Below, in pieces: positions 23,566 to 31,975 of a DNA stretch of 64,000 bases; positions within the stretch are counted from its first letter, which is position 1; each line of letters opens with the position of its first letter. This DNA comes from Modestobacter excelsi (GTDB lineage: Bacteria; Actinomycetota; Actinomycetes; Mycobacteriales; Geodermatophilaceae). The position numbers were made by a program, and so were the translations under genes. The notes under the pieces were generated by a model that was not told where the DNA came from, ran no database searches, and saw only the letters and a list, made by a program, of their open reading frames with translations. The stretch spans positions 82,454 through 146,453 of the forward strand of contig NZ_SJEX01000003.1 in NCBI RefSeq assembly GCF_005930495.1, in the 5' to 3' direction.

Positions 23566-26067
23566 CTAGACGTACTGCGACCTGCGCAGCCAGCTGAAGG
23601 CGACCCAGCCGGGCAGTGTCGGCAGCCAGAACGTCGCGATGCGGTAGAGGAAGACGGCCGGGACGGCGATGGTGTGGTCCATCCCCCCGGCGACCAGCCC
23701 CGCGATGACGGCGGCCTCCAGCGCGCCGAGGCCACCGGGGGTGGGCGCTGCGGCCGCGACGGCCGCGCCGACGAGGTAGACGGCGCCCACGGTGGCGAAG
23801 CTGAGCTCCCCGCCGAAGGCCCGGGTCGACAGGTAGACGCACGTGATGTAGCTGAGCGTCACCACGGCCGAGCCGCCGAGCAGCAGCGCGAGCTTGCCGG
23901 GGCTGCGCAGGGCGTGCCCGGACCCGTGGACCGAACGGCGCAGCAGGGGGAGCAGCCGGACCGCGACGAGCCGGCGGACGGCCGGGACGGCGAACATGAC
24001 GGCGGCCAGGACGACCACCGCCGAGGCGCCCCACACGAGGACCTCGGGGTTCGGCAGCCGGATGGCGCCGACGACGGACCGGCCGGCCCAGAGCGCGAAG
24101 GTGAGCAGCAGGAACACGTGCACGACGACCCCGGCCACGGTGTCCAGGCCGACCCCCGAGGTGGCCACCGCCACGTCGACGCCGCTCTTCTGCAGGTAGC
24201 GCACGTTCAGTGCCATCCCGCCGAGGCCGGCCGGTGCCAGTTTGCTCGCGAACGAGGAGGCGAGCTGGGTGACCAGGGTCGGTGCCAGACGCAGCCGGTC
24301 CGGGACCGCCCCGAGGATGCTCACCGCGGCGCCTCCGTAGCTCAGCGCGGACATCCCCAGGATGAGCGGTGCCCAGGACCAGTCCGCCCCGCGCACCCGG
24401 TCGACGATGCCCGGCACGTCGCCCAGCTGGGGGACGAGGACGTACGTGACGGCGGCCAGCACCGCGATCGTCACGACGGTCCGGGGGCCGATCCTGTCCA
24501 GGTGCTCGAGCTCCGGCTCCGGGACCCCGGACCGGGCCGACACCGCTGCGCGGACCTGCCCGACCAGGTCCCCCCGGTGCTTGAGCGCCTCCCTCGTCGC
24601 GCCGCTGAACGTGTCCGGTTGCAGCCGTGGCAGCGAGGCGGCCACCGCCCCGGTCCCGAGCTCGGCGACCGCGGCGTCGACGACGGGGTCGACACCGACG
24701 TCCAACGCCAGCGCGACGAGGAGCTGGGCGACGTCGGCGTCGAGGAGCGCCTGACCCGCAGCGACCTCGCTGAAGCCGAAGTCGATGAGCCAGGGGTCCC
24801 CCGCCGCGTCGAGGAGGACGTTGGCCCGCCGCAGGTCGCGGTGGGCGATGCGGTGCCGGCGCAGGAGGGCCACCTGGTGCCAGATCCCCCGCAGGACCGG
24901 CACCGTGACCGCCTCGTCCGGCACCCGGTCCAGGGTCGTGCCGTCGATGCGGTCGTAGGACAGCACGATGGAGTCGCGTCCCACCGCGGCGACGGCCCGC
25001 AGCCGCGGAGTCCGGGCACCGACGTCGCGGGCCATCAGCGAGACCAGCGCCTCGTGCTCCACGGTGCGGCGCAGCGAGGAGAACGGCCGCTCGTCCCCGA
25101 CGTTCTTCAGCCGGATGAACCGGTACGCGCGGAACAGCAGGTCCGCGGCCCGCTGCTCGGCGTCGAGGACCTTGGCGAACACCCGGCTCCCGTCGTCCAG
25201 GGTCGCGAAGTAGGGAACGGAGCCGCGGGCGTCGACCGCGGCTGGTTCCAGCTCGACCAGCGGCAGCCCACTGCTGGTCAGGGCCGCGGCGATGGCGGCC
25301 CGTGTCGGCCGGGAGCTGGGACGACCGAACAGCAGCAGGGTCGCCGAGCCCACCGCTCCGCCCAGGACGAGTGCGACGGCCAGGGTGGCCGGGAGGGCCA
25401 CCGGTACCGCCAGCCGCAGCAGCGTGAGCACGGCGAGCACCACGACCCCTGCCCGGCGCCACCGCCGGCACACGAACGGGGCGAGCACCACGAACGACGC
25501 GGCGGTCACCGCCAGGCCGGCCACGGTCAGCGTGCCGTCGGCGCCGCCCCAGGCGCCGTCGCGGGGCAGCACGTCGGCGGTCCCGCGGTCGAGCAACCAG
25601 TCGACCCCCCGCACGGCCGACGCCGCGAGGATCCCGCTCACGGCCAGGTAGCCGAACAGCCGGTAGCGGCGGAGCACGAGCGGGGTGACCCATGCCGCGG
25701 TCAGGGACGCGAACAACAGCAGGAGCAGTGCCCCGACCAGGACGCGTTCCACCGTCGACGTCCTGGACCGCTGGGCGAGGTCGTCCTCGAGCGACAGCAG
25801 CCCGTCGCGCGACCAGGTGGCCAGGGCGACGACGAGCAGGGTGGTGAGGAGGAGCACGACGGTGCGCAGCACGTCGCTGGGGGAGCGGTCGTAGCCGGTG
25901 ACCTCCTCCTGGAAGCGGGCCCCGGGATCGGCCACGACGACGGGCCGGGCCGCGACGAGGCTCGGGTCGTCCACCGGTGGGCCGTCAGGCGCGTCGCGCG
26001 GGGGACCCGATGGCGCGGGTCCGCGGGCCGGAGCGCTCGGACGTGGCGACTCACGCGGTCGTCCCAT
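23566..26067 (-). CDS. Kinase-like domain fused to LPG-synthase/flippase-like membrane domain
   Basis: The protein of about 833 residues has three parts. The N-terminal third holds about seven membrane helices. A soluble kinase-like domain follows, with catalytic loop HRDLRRANVL and metal motif IDFGF, of the Rio/ABC1/aminoglycoside-kinase type. The C-terminal third is a UPF0104/LPG_synthase_TM domain with about eight helices (PTPGGLGALEAAVIAGL). The last domain is related to the flippase part of MprF. A role in phospholipid or polyprenyl-lipid translocation linked to phosphorylation is inferred. ATG 26067 is chosen over a start 66 bp upstream because the extra residues look non-coding. It is divergent from the 26258 gene and ends in TAG. 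Confidence 0.82.
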   Translation of the reverse strand: MGRPRESPRPSAPARGPAPSGPPRDAPDGPPVDDPSLVAARPVVVADPGARFQEEVTGYDRSPSDVLRTVVLLLTTLLVVALATWSRDGLLSLEDDLAQRSRTSTVERVLVGALLLLLFASLTAAWVTPLVLRRYRLFGYLAVSGILAASAVRGVDWLLDRGTADVLPRDGAWGGADGTLTVAGLAVTAASFVVLAPFVCRRWRRAGVVVLAVLTLLRLAVPVALPATLAVALVLGGAVGSATLLLFGRPSSRPTRAAIAAALTSSGLPLVELEPAAVDARGSVPYFATLDDGSRVFAKVLDAEQRAADLLFRAYRFIRLKNVGDERPFSSLRRTVEHEALVSLMARDVGARTPRLRAVAAVGRDSIVLSYDRIDGTTLDRVPDEAVTVPVLRGIWHQVALLRRHRIAHRDLRRANVLLDAAGDPWLIDFGFSEVAAGQALLDADVAQLLVALALDVGVDPVVDAAVAELGTGAVAASLPRLQPDTFSGATREALKHRGDLVGQVRAAVSARSGVPEPELEHLDRIGPRTVVTIAVLAAVTYVLVPQLGDVPGIVDRVRGADWSWAPLILGMSALSYGGAAVSILGAVPDRLRLAPTLVTQLASSFASKLAPAGLGGMALNVRYLQKSGVDVAVATSGVGLDTVAGVVVHVFLLLTFALWAGRSVVGAIRLPNPEVLVWGASAVVVLAAVMFAVPAVRRLVAVRLLPLLRRSVHGSGHALRSPGKLALLLGGSAVVTLSYITCVYLSTRAFGGELSFATVGAVYLVGAAVAAAAPTPGGLGALEAAVIAGLVAGGMDHTIAVPAVFLYRIATFWLPTLPGWVAFSWLRRSQYV

Positions 26068-26242
26068 GGGTCCGACTCCCTCCACGGACACATCGGTCCT
26101 CGGGCCATCCGGCGTCGACGCCCGGACGCCCATCGAAGCAGGTCCCGGGCCGGTCCAGAGCCGTCCGAGGCCTGCGGGTCACCGGCCGCCGGACCACGAG
26201 AGGGCGCCACCGGAAGGGTTCCGGCCGGTCCGGATGCGGTGC

Positions 26243-26248
26243 TAGCGT
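26243..26248 (+). promoter_or_regulatory. -10 element for the 26258 operon
   Basis: TAGCGT (in GTGCTAGCGT) lies 9 bp before the GTG start at 26258. The short distance suggests a leaderless or nearly leaderless transcript, common in Actinobacteria. No clear -35 element is seen. Confidence 0.45.
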
Positions 26249-26257
26249 CCCGGCGCA

Positions 26258-27172
26258 GTGGACGGGGACCGCGGCGCGACGACGACGAACGGCGCCCCCA
26301 CGGCCGAGCACCTGAGCGGCTACCGCGCGGCGGTCGACGCGGTCGTGCAGCACCTCGGGGGTCTGCCGGCCGGCCAGGCGCCCCCGGCGGGTGCGGTGCT
26401 GGCGGTCGCCGCCGACCTACCGGCGGTGCGCGTCCTCCTGGACCGCCTGCCGGAGGGCGCGGAGGGCGCACTCGCGCGGATCGAACGCGACGTGCTCGCC
26501 TTCCGGTCCAGCGCCCGCTCCAACGCCTCGACACCGGCGACCCTGCTCAAGATCCTCCTGCTGCACCAGGTGGACGTCGTCTGGTGGTCCTCGGTCGCGC
26601 CCTTCCCCGATGACCGTGCCGTCCTGGGCTCTCCGGAGCTGACCTCCCTGCGCCTGCTCCAGCAGCAGCACCGCCTGCCCTTCTCCTTCCGGGTCGGTGC
26701 GACGGGGCTGGCCGGTCGCGCCCGGAACTACGCGGTCCGCCGGTGCGCGCCCGGCCGTGAGCCGCAGTCCTCCGGCTTGAGCTTCCCGCTGGCGCGACCG
26801 GCGATGATCGGTCTGCTGACCGAGATCGCGACGTCCTTCGCCCAGGCCGCTGGAGGATGGAGCCGGGGCCTGTGGGTGAACTGCATCGTGCGCAGCAACC
26901 AGGGCCAGCAGCGGCTCAGGGACCTCGGCTACTCCGCCTTCCTCCCCAGCGCGCACTGCGTCGGGTACGCCGCGGACCTCGAGATGACCTGGCTCCGCCG
27001 CAACGGGGTCGCCGCACCGCTGCAGCAGGTCCTGACCGGCTACCGGGACGCGGGGGTGCTCAACGTGATCGACGAGGGCCAGGCCTGGCACCTGTGCCTC
27101 AACCCGGCATGGGTGGGCCGGTACGAGGCCGCGGCCCAGCCCCTGCTGACCGCGGTCGGTCAGGCGCGCTGA
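26258..27172 (+). CDS. M15-peptidase-like protein (DUF5715-type)
   Basis: This 304-residue protein is not firmly assigned. The C-terminal part holds SAHCVGYAADLEM and, further on, DEGQAWHLCLNP. This reproduces the S-x-H-x-x-G-x-A-x-D and E-x(n)-W-H zinc/base pattern of M15 D-Ala-D-Ala carboxypeptidases, in a DUF5715-like context (VRSNQGQQRLRDLGY before it). The N-terminal 100 residues are unrelated and there is no signal peptide, so the protein should be cytoplasmic, unlike most M15 enzymes. Its stop overlaps the ATG of the asparagine-synthetase homologue by one base (TGATG), so the two products probably act together. Peptidase or ligase-partner activity is inference. Confidence 0.6.
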   Translation: MDGDRGATTTNGAPTAEHLSGYRAAVDAVVQHLGGLPAGQAPPAGAVLAVAADLPAVRVLLDRLPEGAEGALARIERDVLAFRSSARSNASTPATLLKILLLHQVDVVWWSSVAPFPDDRAVLGSPELTSLRLLQQQHRLPFSFRVGATGLAGRARNYAVRRCAPGREPQSSGLSFPLARPAMIGLLTEIATSFAQAAGGWSRGLWVNCIVRSNQGQQRLRDLGYSAFLPSAHCVGYAADLEMTWLRRNGVAAPLQQVLTGYRDAGVLNVIDEGQAWHLCLNPAWVGRYEAAAQPLLTAVGQAR

Positions 27173-28785
27173 TGTGCGGGATCGCCGTGCTCCTCGGCCC
27201 GGGCGCCGCGAGCCGGCGTGCGGTGTTCGACACGATGCTGGCCGCCGTGTCCGCCCGCGGTGAGGTCGACGAGGTCCTGTGCGACGAGGAGGCCCTGCTC
27301 GGCACCGCCCGGCTGCGCATCGTGGACCGGGACCGGGCCGTCCAGCCGTGGACGTCCGGTGACGGCAGGTGGGCGCTGACCTTCAACGGTGAGGTGTTCA
27401 ACCACGCCGAGCTGCGTGCCCGGCTGCACGCGGACGGCCGCCGCACCCGGTCGACCAGTGACACGGAGGTCGTCCTGGAGGCCGTCCTCGCCTGGGGGGA
27501 GGACGCGCTGAGGCACATGCGCGGCGAGTTCGCCTTCGCCGTCGTCGAGCGCGGCACCCGCCGGGTGTTCCTGGCCCGCGACCCGGCCGGGGTCAAACCC
27601 CTGTACTGGGCGAGCGCGGCCGGACGCCTGCACATCGCCTCGGAGATCAAGGCCCTGGTGCCGCTCGGCACCGAGGTCCACGAGGTCCCGCCCGGGCACT
27701 GCGGCTGGGCCGATCCGGACACGGCCCCGGACCTGCACCCCTACGTCGACCTGTACCGCCTGGGCGAGGGGCGGCCGGTCCTCGCCGACGTGGAGGAAGC
27801 CGCAGCCGCGCTCCGGGAGACCTTCACCGACGCCGTCCGGATCCGGGTGGACACCGACCTGCGCGTCGGTGTCGTGCTCTCCGGCGGGCTGGACAGCTCC
27901 CTCACCCTGGTGGAGGTCCGCGCGCTGCACCCGGACTGCGTCGCCTTCACCGTGGGGGTCGAGGGCAGTGCGGACCTGGCGTACGCCCGACGGCTCACCG
28001 CCGATCTCGGGGTGGAGCACGTCGTGGTCCCCGTCCGACCCCGCGAGCTGCGGCGTCGCGACGTCCGTGAGGCGATGAGGGTCTCGGAGCTCACCGAGTA
28101 CGGGGACATCATCAACGCCGTCGTCTCCCAGCGCCTCTTCGCCGCCGTGCACGAGGCCGGCGTCAAGGTGGTGCTGACCGGGGACGGGTCGGACGAGCTG
28201 TTCGGGGGCTACGAGATGTACCGCCGGATCGCCCCGGAGGACGCCCGCCGGCTCTTCCTGCACAAGATCCGCTACCTGAGCCACACCGAGCTCCAGCGGG
28301 TGGACCGGACCTCGATGAGCCACCGGGTCGAGGCCCGGGTGCCGTTCCTCGACCTGGCGATGCTCGACCTCGCGATGCGCATACCGCAGGAGCTCAAGCA
28401 GCGGGACGGCTACGAGAAGTGGATCCTGCGGCACGCCTTCTCCGATGTCCTCCCCGGCTACGTGACGGCGCGGCACAAGGACCCGATGTCGCACTCCAGC
28501 GGGCTCCACGAACGGATCCGCCTGTTCCGGCCGCTGTTCCCGGCCATGTACCGCAGCCACGGGTACCAGTGCTTCGCACCGCTGCAGCGCGACTTCTCCG
28601 AGGTCCTCAAGGACCACGGCTACGACCTGGACGCCGCCGTGGCAGCAGCCCGGCCCGCCCGGGACCTCACGCTCGCCGAACATGGCCGGGACTTCGCCGG
28701 GGCCGTCCGCTGGAACCTCACCGACCTGGTCCGCCGCCGCGGAGCGGCTCTTCCTCCGGGCCTTCCCGAGGCGGCACCGGGCTAG
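27172..28785 (+). CDS. Asparagine synthetase-like glutamine-dependent amidotransferase
   Basis: The 537-residue, two-domain protein starts MCGIAVLLGPG with the nucleophile Cys2 of a class II (Ntn) glutaminase domain, and has FNGEVFNHAELR in the same domain. The synthetase domain carries the PPi-loop SGGLDSS (Ser237 onward) and TGDGSDELFGGYEMY. It could make asparagine, or, like other AsnB homologues in secondary metabolism, form another amide or lactam. One-base overlap with the upstream M15-like gene argues for a dedicated role. The acyltransferase gene follows within about 70 bp. Ends in TAG. Confidence 0.87.
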   Translation: MCGIAVLLGPGAASRRAVFDTMLAAVSARGEVDEVLCDEEALLGTARLRIVDRDRAVQPWTSGDGRWALTFNGEVFNHAELRARLHADGRRTRSTSDTEVVLEAVLAWGEDALRHMRGEFAFAVVERGTRRVFLARDPAGVKPLYWASAAGRLHIASEIKALVPLGTEVHEVPPGHCGWADPDTAPDLHPYVDLYRLGEGRPVLADVEEAAAALRETFTDAVRIRVDTDLRVGVVLSGGLDSSLTLVEVRALHPDCVAFTVGVEGSADLAYARRLTADLGVEHVVVPVRPRELRRRDVREAMRVSELTEYGDIINAVVSQRLFAAVHEAGVKVVLTGDGSDELFGGYEMYRRIAPEDARRLFLHKIRYLSHTELQRVDRTSMSHRVEARVPFLDLAMLDLAMRIPQELKQRDGYEKWILRHAFSDVLPGYVTARHKDPMSHSSGLHERIRLFRPLFPAMYRSHGYQCFAPLQRDFSEVLKDHGYDLDAAVAAARPARDLTLAEHGRDFAGAVRWNLTDLVRRRGAALPPGLPEAAPG

Positions 28786-28855
28786 CAGGCCGGGCTCCCG
28801 GCGAGCACGGGTCGGCGTGCTTGCCTCGACGGCACCGGAGCGGGACGCTGCTGCC

Positions 28856-30127
28856 GTGCAGGTCCCGCTGACCGCCGAGGACCGGACGATCCTCGCCCTG
28901 GAAGGGCCGCACCTCGTTGGGCACACGGCCACGGTGGTCCACCTGCCGGACGGCGCGCCCGGTCTCGAGGAGCTCCGCGAGGCGGTCAGCCACCGGCTGC
29001 CCGGGGCTCCGCGGCTGACCTGGCGGCTGGGCGGCACGGCCGGGGAGCCGGCGTGGTGCCCGGACGGGACGCTGGACGTGGCGGCGCACGTCCGGTCGGC
29101 CACCCCGGCCGCCCCGCTGGACCCGGCCGGGCTGCGCAAGGAGCTGGCCCGGCTGTTCGGTGAGCACCTCGACCGGACCCGGCCGCTGTGGCGGATGGAC
29201 CTCGTCGGCCCGTTGGCAGCTGGTGGAGCGGTCCTGGTGTGGCGGGTCCACCACGCGCTGGCCGACGGCGGCACGGTGATGCGGCTGGCCGACGGCGTGC
29301 TGTGGGACCCGGCGCCGGAGACCGGCGGGCGCAGCACCGGGGCCGCCCGGCCGGGGACGTCCGCGGCCGACCTCCACCGGCCCTCGCTGGCCGGCGTGCT
29401 GACCGGGGAGCTCGTCCCCGGCCTGCGGCGCTCCCCGTTCGACGCGGCCATCGGCCGCGAGCGGGACGTCGCCCTCGCCACCGCACCGGTGTCCGCCCTG
29501 CGCGAGGCCGCCCGCGGGGTCGCCGGCGCGACGGTGAACGACGCCGTGCTCGCGGTGGTGGCCGGTGCGCTGCGCCGGTGGCTGGAGCACCGGCACGGAC
29601 CGCTGTCCGGGCTGCGGGTCAAGGTGCCGGTGACCCTGCACCACGACGGCGACCAGGCCGGGAACCGCGATTCCTGGTTCCGGGTCGACCTGCCGGTGGA
29701 CGAGCCGGACCCTCTGGCACGGCTGGCGGCCGTCCGCCGGGAGACGGCCCAGCGCAAGGCCCGCCACGACGCCGAGCAGCTCGACGAGCTGATGGCCCGG
29801 ATGGCCCGCCACTCGCCGCGGCTGGCGGAGTGGTCGCAGCGACTGCAGCGCAGTGGGCGGTCCTTCGCACTCAACGTGTCCAACGTGCGCGGTCCCGACC
29901 GGCCGGTCACCGTGCTGGGCGCGCCCGTCGCCGCCGTCCAGCCCCTGGTGGAGGTCGCCGAGCACCACGCGCTGCGGGTGGCGGTGCTGTCCGTCGGCGA
30001 CCGGCTGGGTTTCGGACTGGTCGCGGACCCCTCGGTCGTCGGGGAGCTCGACGTGCTGGCCGGCGCCGTGGAGGAGGCGGCCACCGAACTGCAGCTCGCC
30101 GGACAGGAGGACGCGCTTCCGGGCTGA
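28856..30127 (+). CDS. Wax ester synthase/diacylglycerol acyltransferase (WS/DGAT) family protein
   Basis: This protein of about 423 residues has the family catalytic motif HHALADG (in WRVHHALADGGTVMRL), a N-terminal segment MDLVGPLAAGGAVL before it, and the C-terminal SNVRGPDRPVTVLG block (the conserved N-V-R/PGP region). WS/DGAT enzymes esterify acyl-CoA to fatty alcohols or diacylglycerol and make storage lipid in mycobacteria and related genera. GTG 28856 is a sensible start; GTG 28817 is in frame and would add 13 residues. It follows the asparagine-synthetase homologue closely on the same strand and ends near the convergent MerB-like gene. Substrates are unknown. Confidence 0.78.
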   Translation: MQVPLTAEDRTILALEGPHLVGHTATVVHLPDGAPGLEELREAVSHRLPGAPRLTWRLGGTAGEPAWCPDGTLDVAAHVRSATPAAPLDPAGLRKELARLFGEHLDRTRPLWRMDLVGPLAAGGAVLVWRVHHALADGGTVMRLADGVLWDPAPETGGRSTGAARPGTSAADLHRPSLAGVLTGELVPGLRRSPFDAAIGRERDVALATAPVSALREAARGVAGATVNDAVLAVVAGALRRWLEHRHGPLSGLRVKVPVTLHHDGDQAGNRDSWFRVDLPVDEPDPLARLAAVRRETAQRKARHDAEQLDELMARMARHSPRLAEWSQRLQRSGRSFALNVSNVRGPDRPVTVLGAPVAAVQPLVEVAEHHALRVAVLSVGDRLGFGLVADPSVVGELDVLAGAVEEAATELQLAGQEDALPG

Positions 30128-30148
30128 GTCCTGGAGGCGGTGACCGCG

Positions 30149-30808
30149 TCAGCCGAGCTGCCAGAACCCACCGACCAACCCCAGGCCCTCCAGGACGGCC
30201 TGGTTCTGCTCGCGGGAGTGGGGCGTCCACCCAGGGTCGAGGCGGTCGCCCCACCAGCCCCGCGCAAGGGCGTTCAGCGTGGTCACGGGCAGCATCGCCC
30301 CGGGGGACCGGGAGCCCAGCCAGCGGTCGACGTGCTCCTCCGACCGGAAGAGGTTCATCGTGCTCTAGGTGAAGGCGATGTCGTCCCACCACCGCTGCGC
30401 AGGGACCAGGCAGTGGAAGACGAGGGACGGCTGGTCCAGGTGCTGGCCCTGGACGGTGATCGCAAGTGGCTCACCGCAATCGGGGCAGGACGCCCGGACC
30501 TGCCCGTCGGTGTCCAGCGCAGCGCAGATCCCGAAGGCGTCCCAGGCGCAGTTCGCGTACCACCAGCGGCCGTGGGCCAGCACCCGGTACGCCGTGGGGA
30601 CGGCGGAGAAGGGGTTGGCCATGCGGATCTCCGTCCCCTCGGCGTCGAGGACGAGGGCGTGGCCGTCGTGCAGACGGCGCCATCCCGCCAGCACGTCGAC
30701 GGCCGTCGAGCCCGTCGAGGCGGCGACCTCCTCCGCCGACGGCGCCCGACCGAGGGCGACGAACATGCCGTAGGTCGTGTTGCGCAGGGAGACGTCGGCG
30801 GGGTCCAT
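30149..30808 (-). CDS. MerB-like alkylmercury lyase homologue with in-frame UAG, candidate selenoprotein
   Basis: Two reading frames (30365-30808, 147 codons; and the codons after 30365 to 30149) join in frame through one TAG at 30365-30367. Together they encode one protein of about 219 residues, close to MerB (about 212). The first part has a winged-helix N-terminus and NCAWDAF, matching MerB catalytic Cys96 and Asp99 (here Cys87 and Asp90). The UAG is codon 148, 61 residues after Cys87; in MerB the second catalytic Cys159 lies 63 after Cys96. After the UAG, STMNLFRSEEHVDRW and GDRLDPGW continue the family. A hairpin with a GGUC loop follows at the right distance. I infer selenocysteine at residue 148. 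A plain nonsense mutation, giving two fragments, is the alternative. CPDCGEP (108-114) adds a CxxC. Confidence 0.78.
30335..30367 (-). promoter_or_regulatory. SECIS-like hairpin following the UAG codon
   Basis: On the mRNA, counting the U of UAG (30367) as 1, CUCUUCC (16-22) pairs fully with GGAGGAG (27-33), one pair being G-U, closing a GGUC tetraloop at 23-26. The E. coli fdhF SECIS presents GGUC at 22-25 after its UGA, so position and loop sequence nearly coincide. A weak lower helix (CGA 8-10 with UCG 38-40) is also possible. It lies inside the coding region, as bacterial SECIS elements do. Confidence 0.72.
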
Positions 30809-31021
30809 GCGCGGAGTGTGGCCCCGCTGCCGGCCCACCGGGAACGGGTCGGGAGCCCCTCGGGTCCGTGGCCCGATGCCGGCTCGGTGCCACCCCTGCC
30901 CGTTCCCGGCCCCTCACTGTCCGCAGTCACCCGGCCGGGCGGGTGCACCGGCTCGCCCGGCACGGCGGGCGCGCCGCTCCACCTCCGCACGGGGAGCGGG
31001 GCCGGTGGGACGCTCGGGTCA

Positions 31022-31041
31022 GGACGGGAACCGTTCCGTCC
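31022..31041. promoter_or_regulatory. Imperfect palindrome upstream of lipoprotein gene
   Basis: GGACGGGAAC is followed by C and GTTCCGTCC, complementary except for one extra G. It lies 28 bp before the first ATG of the lipoprotein gene, an operator-like position. The rest of the 230-bp gap (30839-31068) shows no gene. Confidence 0.3.
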
Positions 31042-31068
31042 GGTCCGGAGAGGGCGCGGTGGTCGCCG

Positions 31069-31686
31069 ATGTCCATGTCGTGGAGCGACCCTGGGAGAGC
31101 GGTGTCCCGGGGCCGCACGGTGGTCGCCCTGGCCTGCCTCCTGCTGCCCGGGTGCGCCGCTGCGCAGCAGACCGGTGCGGCGCCTCCTCCGACGGCCGCA
31201 GCAGTCGACTGGCTGAACACGACCTACCAGGTGACCTGTGACGGCATCGTCCCCGGTGGCTTCCCCGCGACCGTGGTCGACGGCAGCGCGCGGGTCCCCG
31301 CCGACGACACCCGCCCGCCGCACTACGACCACTACGACGTCCGGGTCACGGCCACGGCGAGCGGTGACGTGGACGGCGATGGTGCGCCCGACTCCGTCGT
31401 CGCGCTGGACTGCTCGCCGCAGCCGTCCAACGGCATCGTGCAGGAGGTGCAGGTCTTCTCCTCGACCGGTCGCCCGCTGGGCACCCTGCCCAGCCCGCGC
31501 ACGATGGCGGAGGCCATGCAACTGCCACCGGTGTACGACCGGGCGGGGCTGTCGGTCCAGGACGGCGAGATCGTCGCGGCGATGACGGCCTACGGGCCGG
31601 ACGACTACCACGCCAGCGGCCCCTCCGTGCCCCTCACCGTGCGCTGGCGCCTCGACCGACAGGAGTTCGTGCGGGTCTCGCCGTGA
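31069..31686 (+). CDS. Putative lipoprotein, 205 aa
   Basis: A basic start leads into a hydrophobic core (TVVALACLLLPGCAAA) with a cysteine in a lipobox-like position (LPGC), so lipid anchoring on the outer membrane face is predicted. The mature domain contains YDVRVTATASGDVDGDGAPD, where DVDGDGAPD resembles the calcium-binding FG-GAP/dockerin-type Asp loop, and ends in a beta-rich segment (VPLTVRWRLDRQEFVRVSP). No enzyme family is recognised. ATG 31069 and ATG 31075 are both possible. The proline at -2 in the lipobox is unusual. Confidence 0.6.
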   Translation: MSMSWSDPGRAVSRGRTVVALACLLLPGCAAAQQTGAAPPPTAAAVDWLNTTYQVTCDGIVPGGFPATVVDGSARVPADDTRPPHYDHYDVRVTATASGDVDGDGAPDSVVALDCSPQPSNGIVQEVQVFSSTGRPLGTLPSPRTMAEAMQLPPVYDRAGLSVQDGEIVAAMTAYGPDDYHASGPSVPLTVRWRLDRQEFVRVSP

Positions 31687-31975
31687 CCATGGCCGTGCCC
31701 GCGGTCCGCTGAGGTGGCTCCCGCCGTGTCTCACGGGGAGTCGGGACGCTTGCGCCGTGAGCGACGCCTCGCCACCGCCGGATGCCGGGGCGGGATGGGC
31801 TCCGGTCGGGGCAGCAGGACCGCTTCTCCGGGGAGCGTGGCCGGACCATCCTGATCCGGTACCCGGGACGTCGTCGGTCACCGGGTACCCGGGACGGCCT
31901 TCCGGACCGCGCGCACCGCCGGAGCGGCTGGTGTCGTCGACGCCGCTCGGGTCTGCCCCGGAGCGAGGCACTGAC

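Noticed and set aside
23674..26613. 979-codon + strand frame opposite the kinase/flippase gene
   Set aside because: Same type of antisense shadow; lacks hydrophobic or domain structure.
30365..30367. UAG read as pyrrolysine
   Set aside because: Pyrrolysine is used mainly in methylamine methyltransferases and needs pylTSBCD, which I know of in few lineages and none close to this one. The position matches a catalytic Cys, and the hairpin matches a SECIS, so selenocysteine is the better reading.
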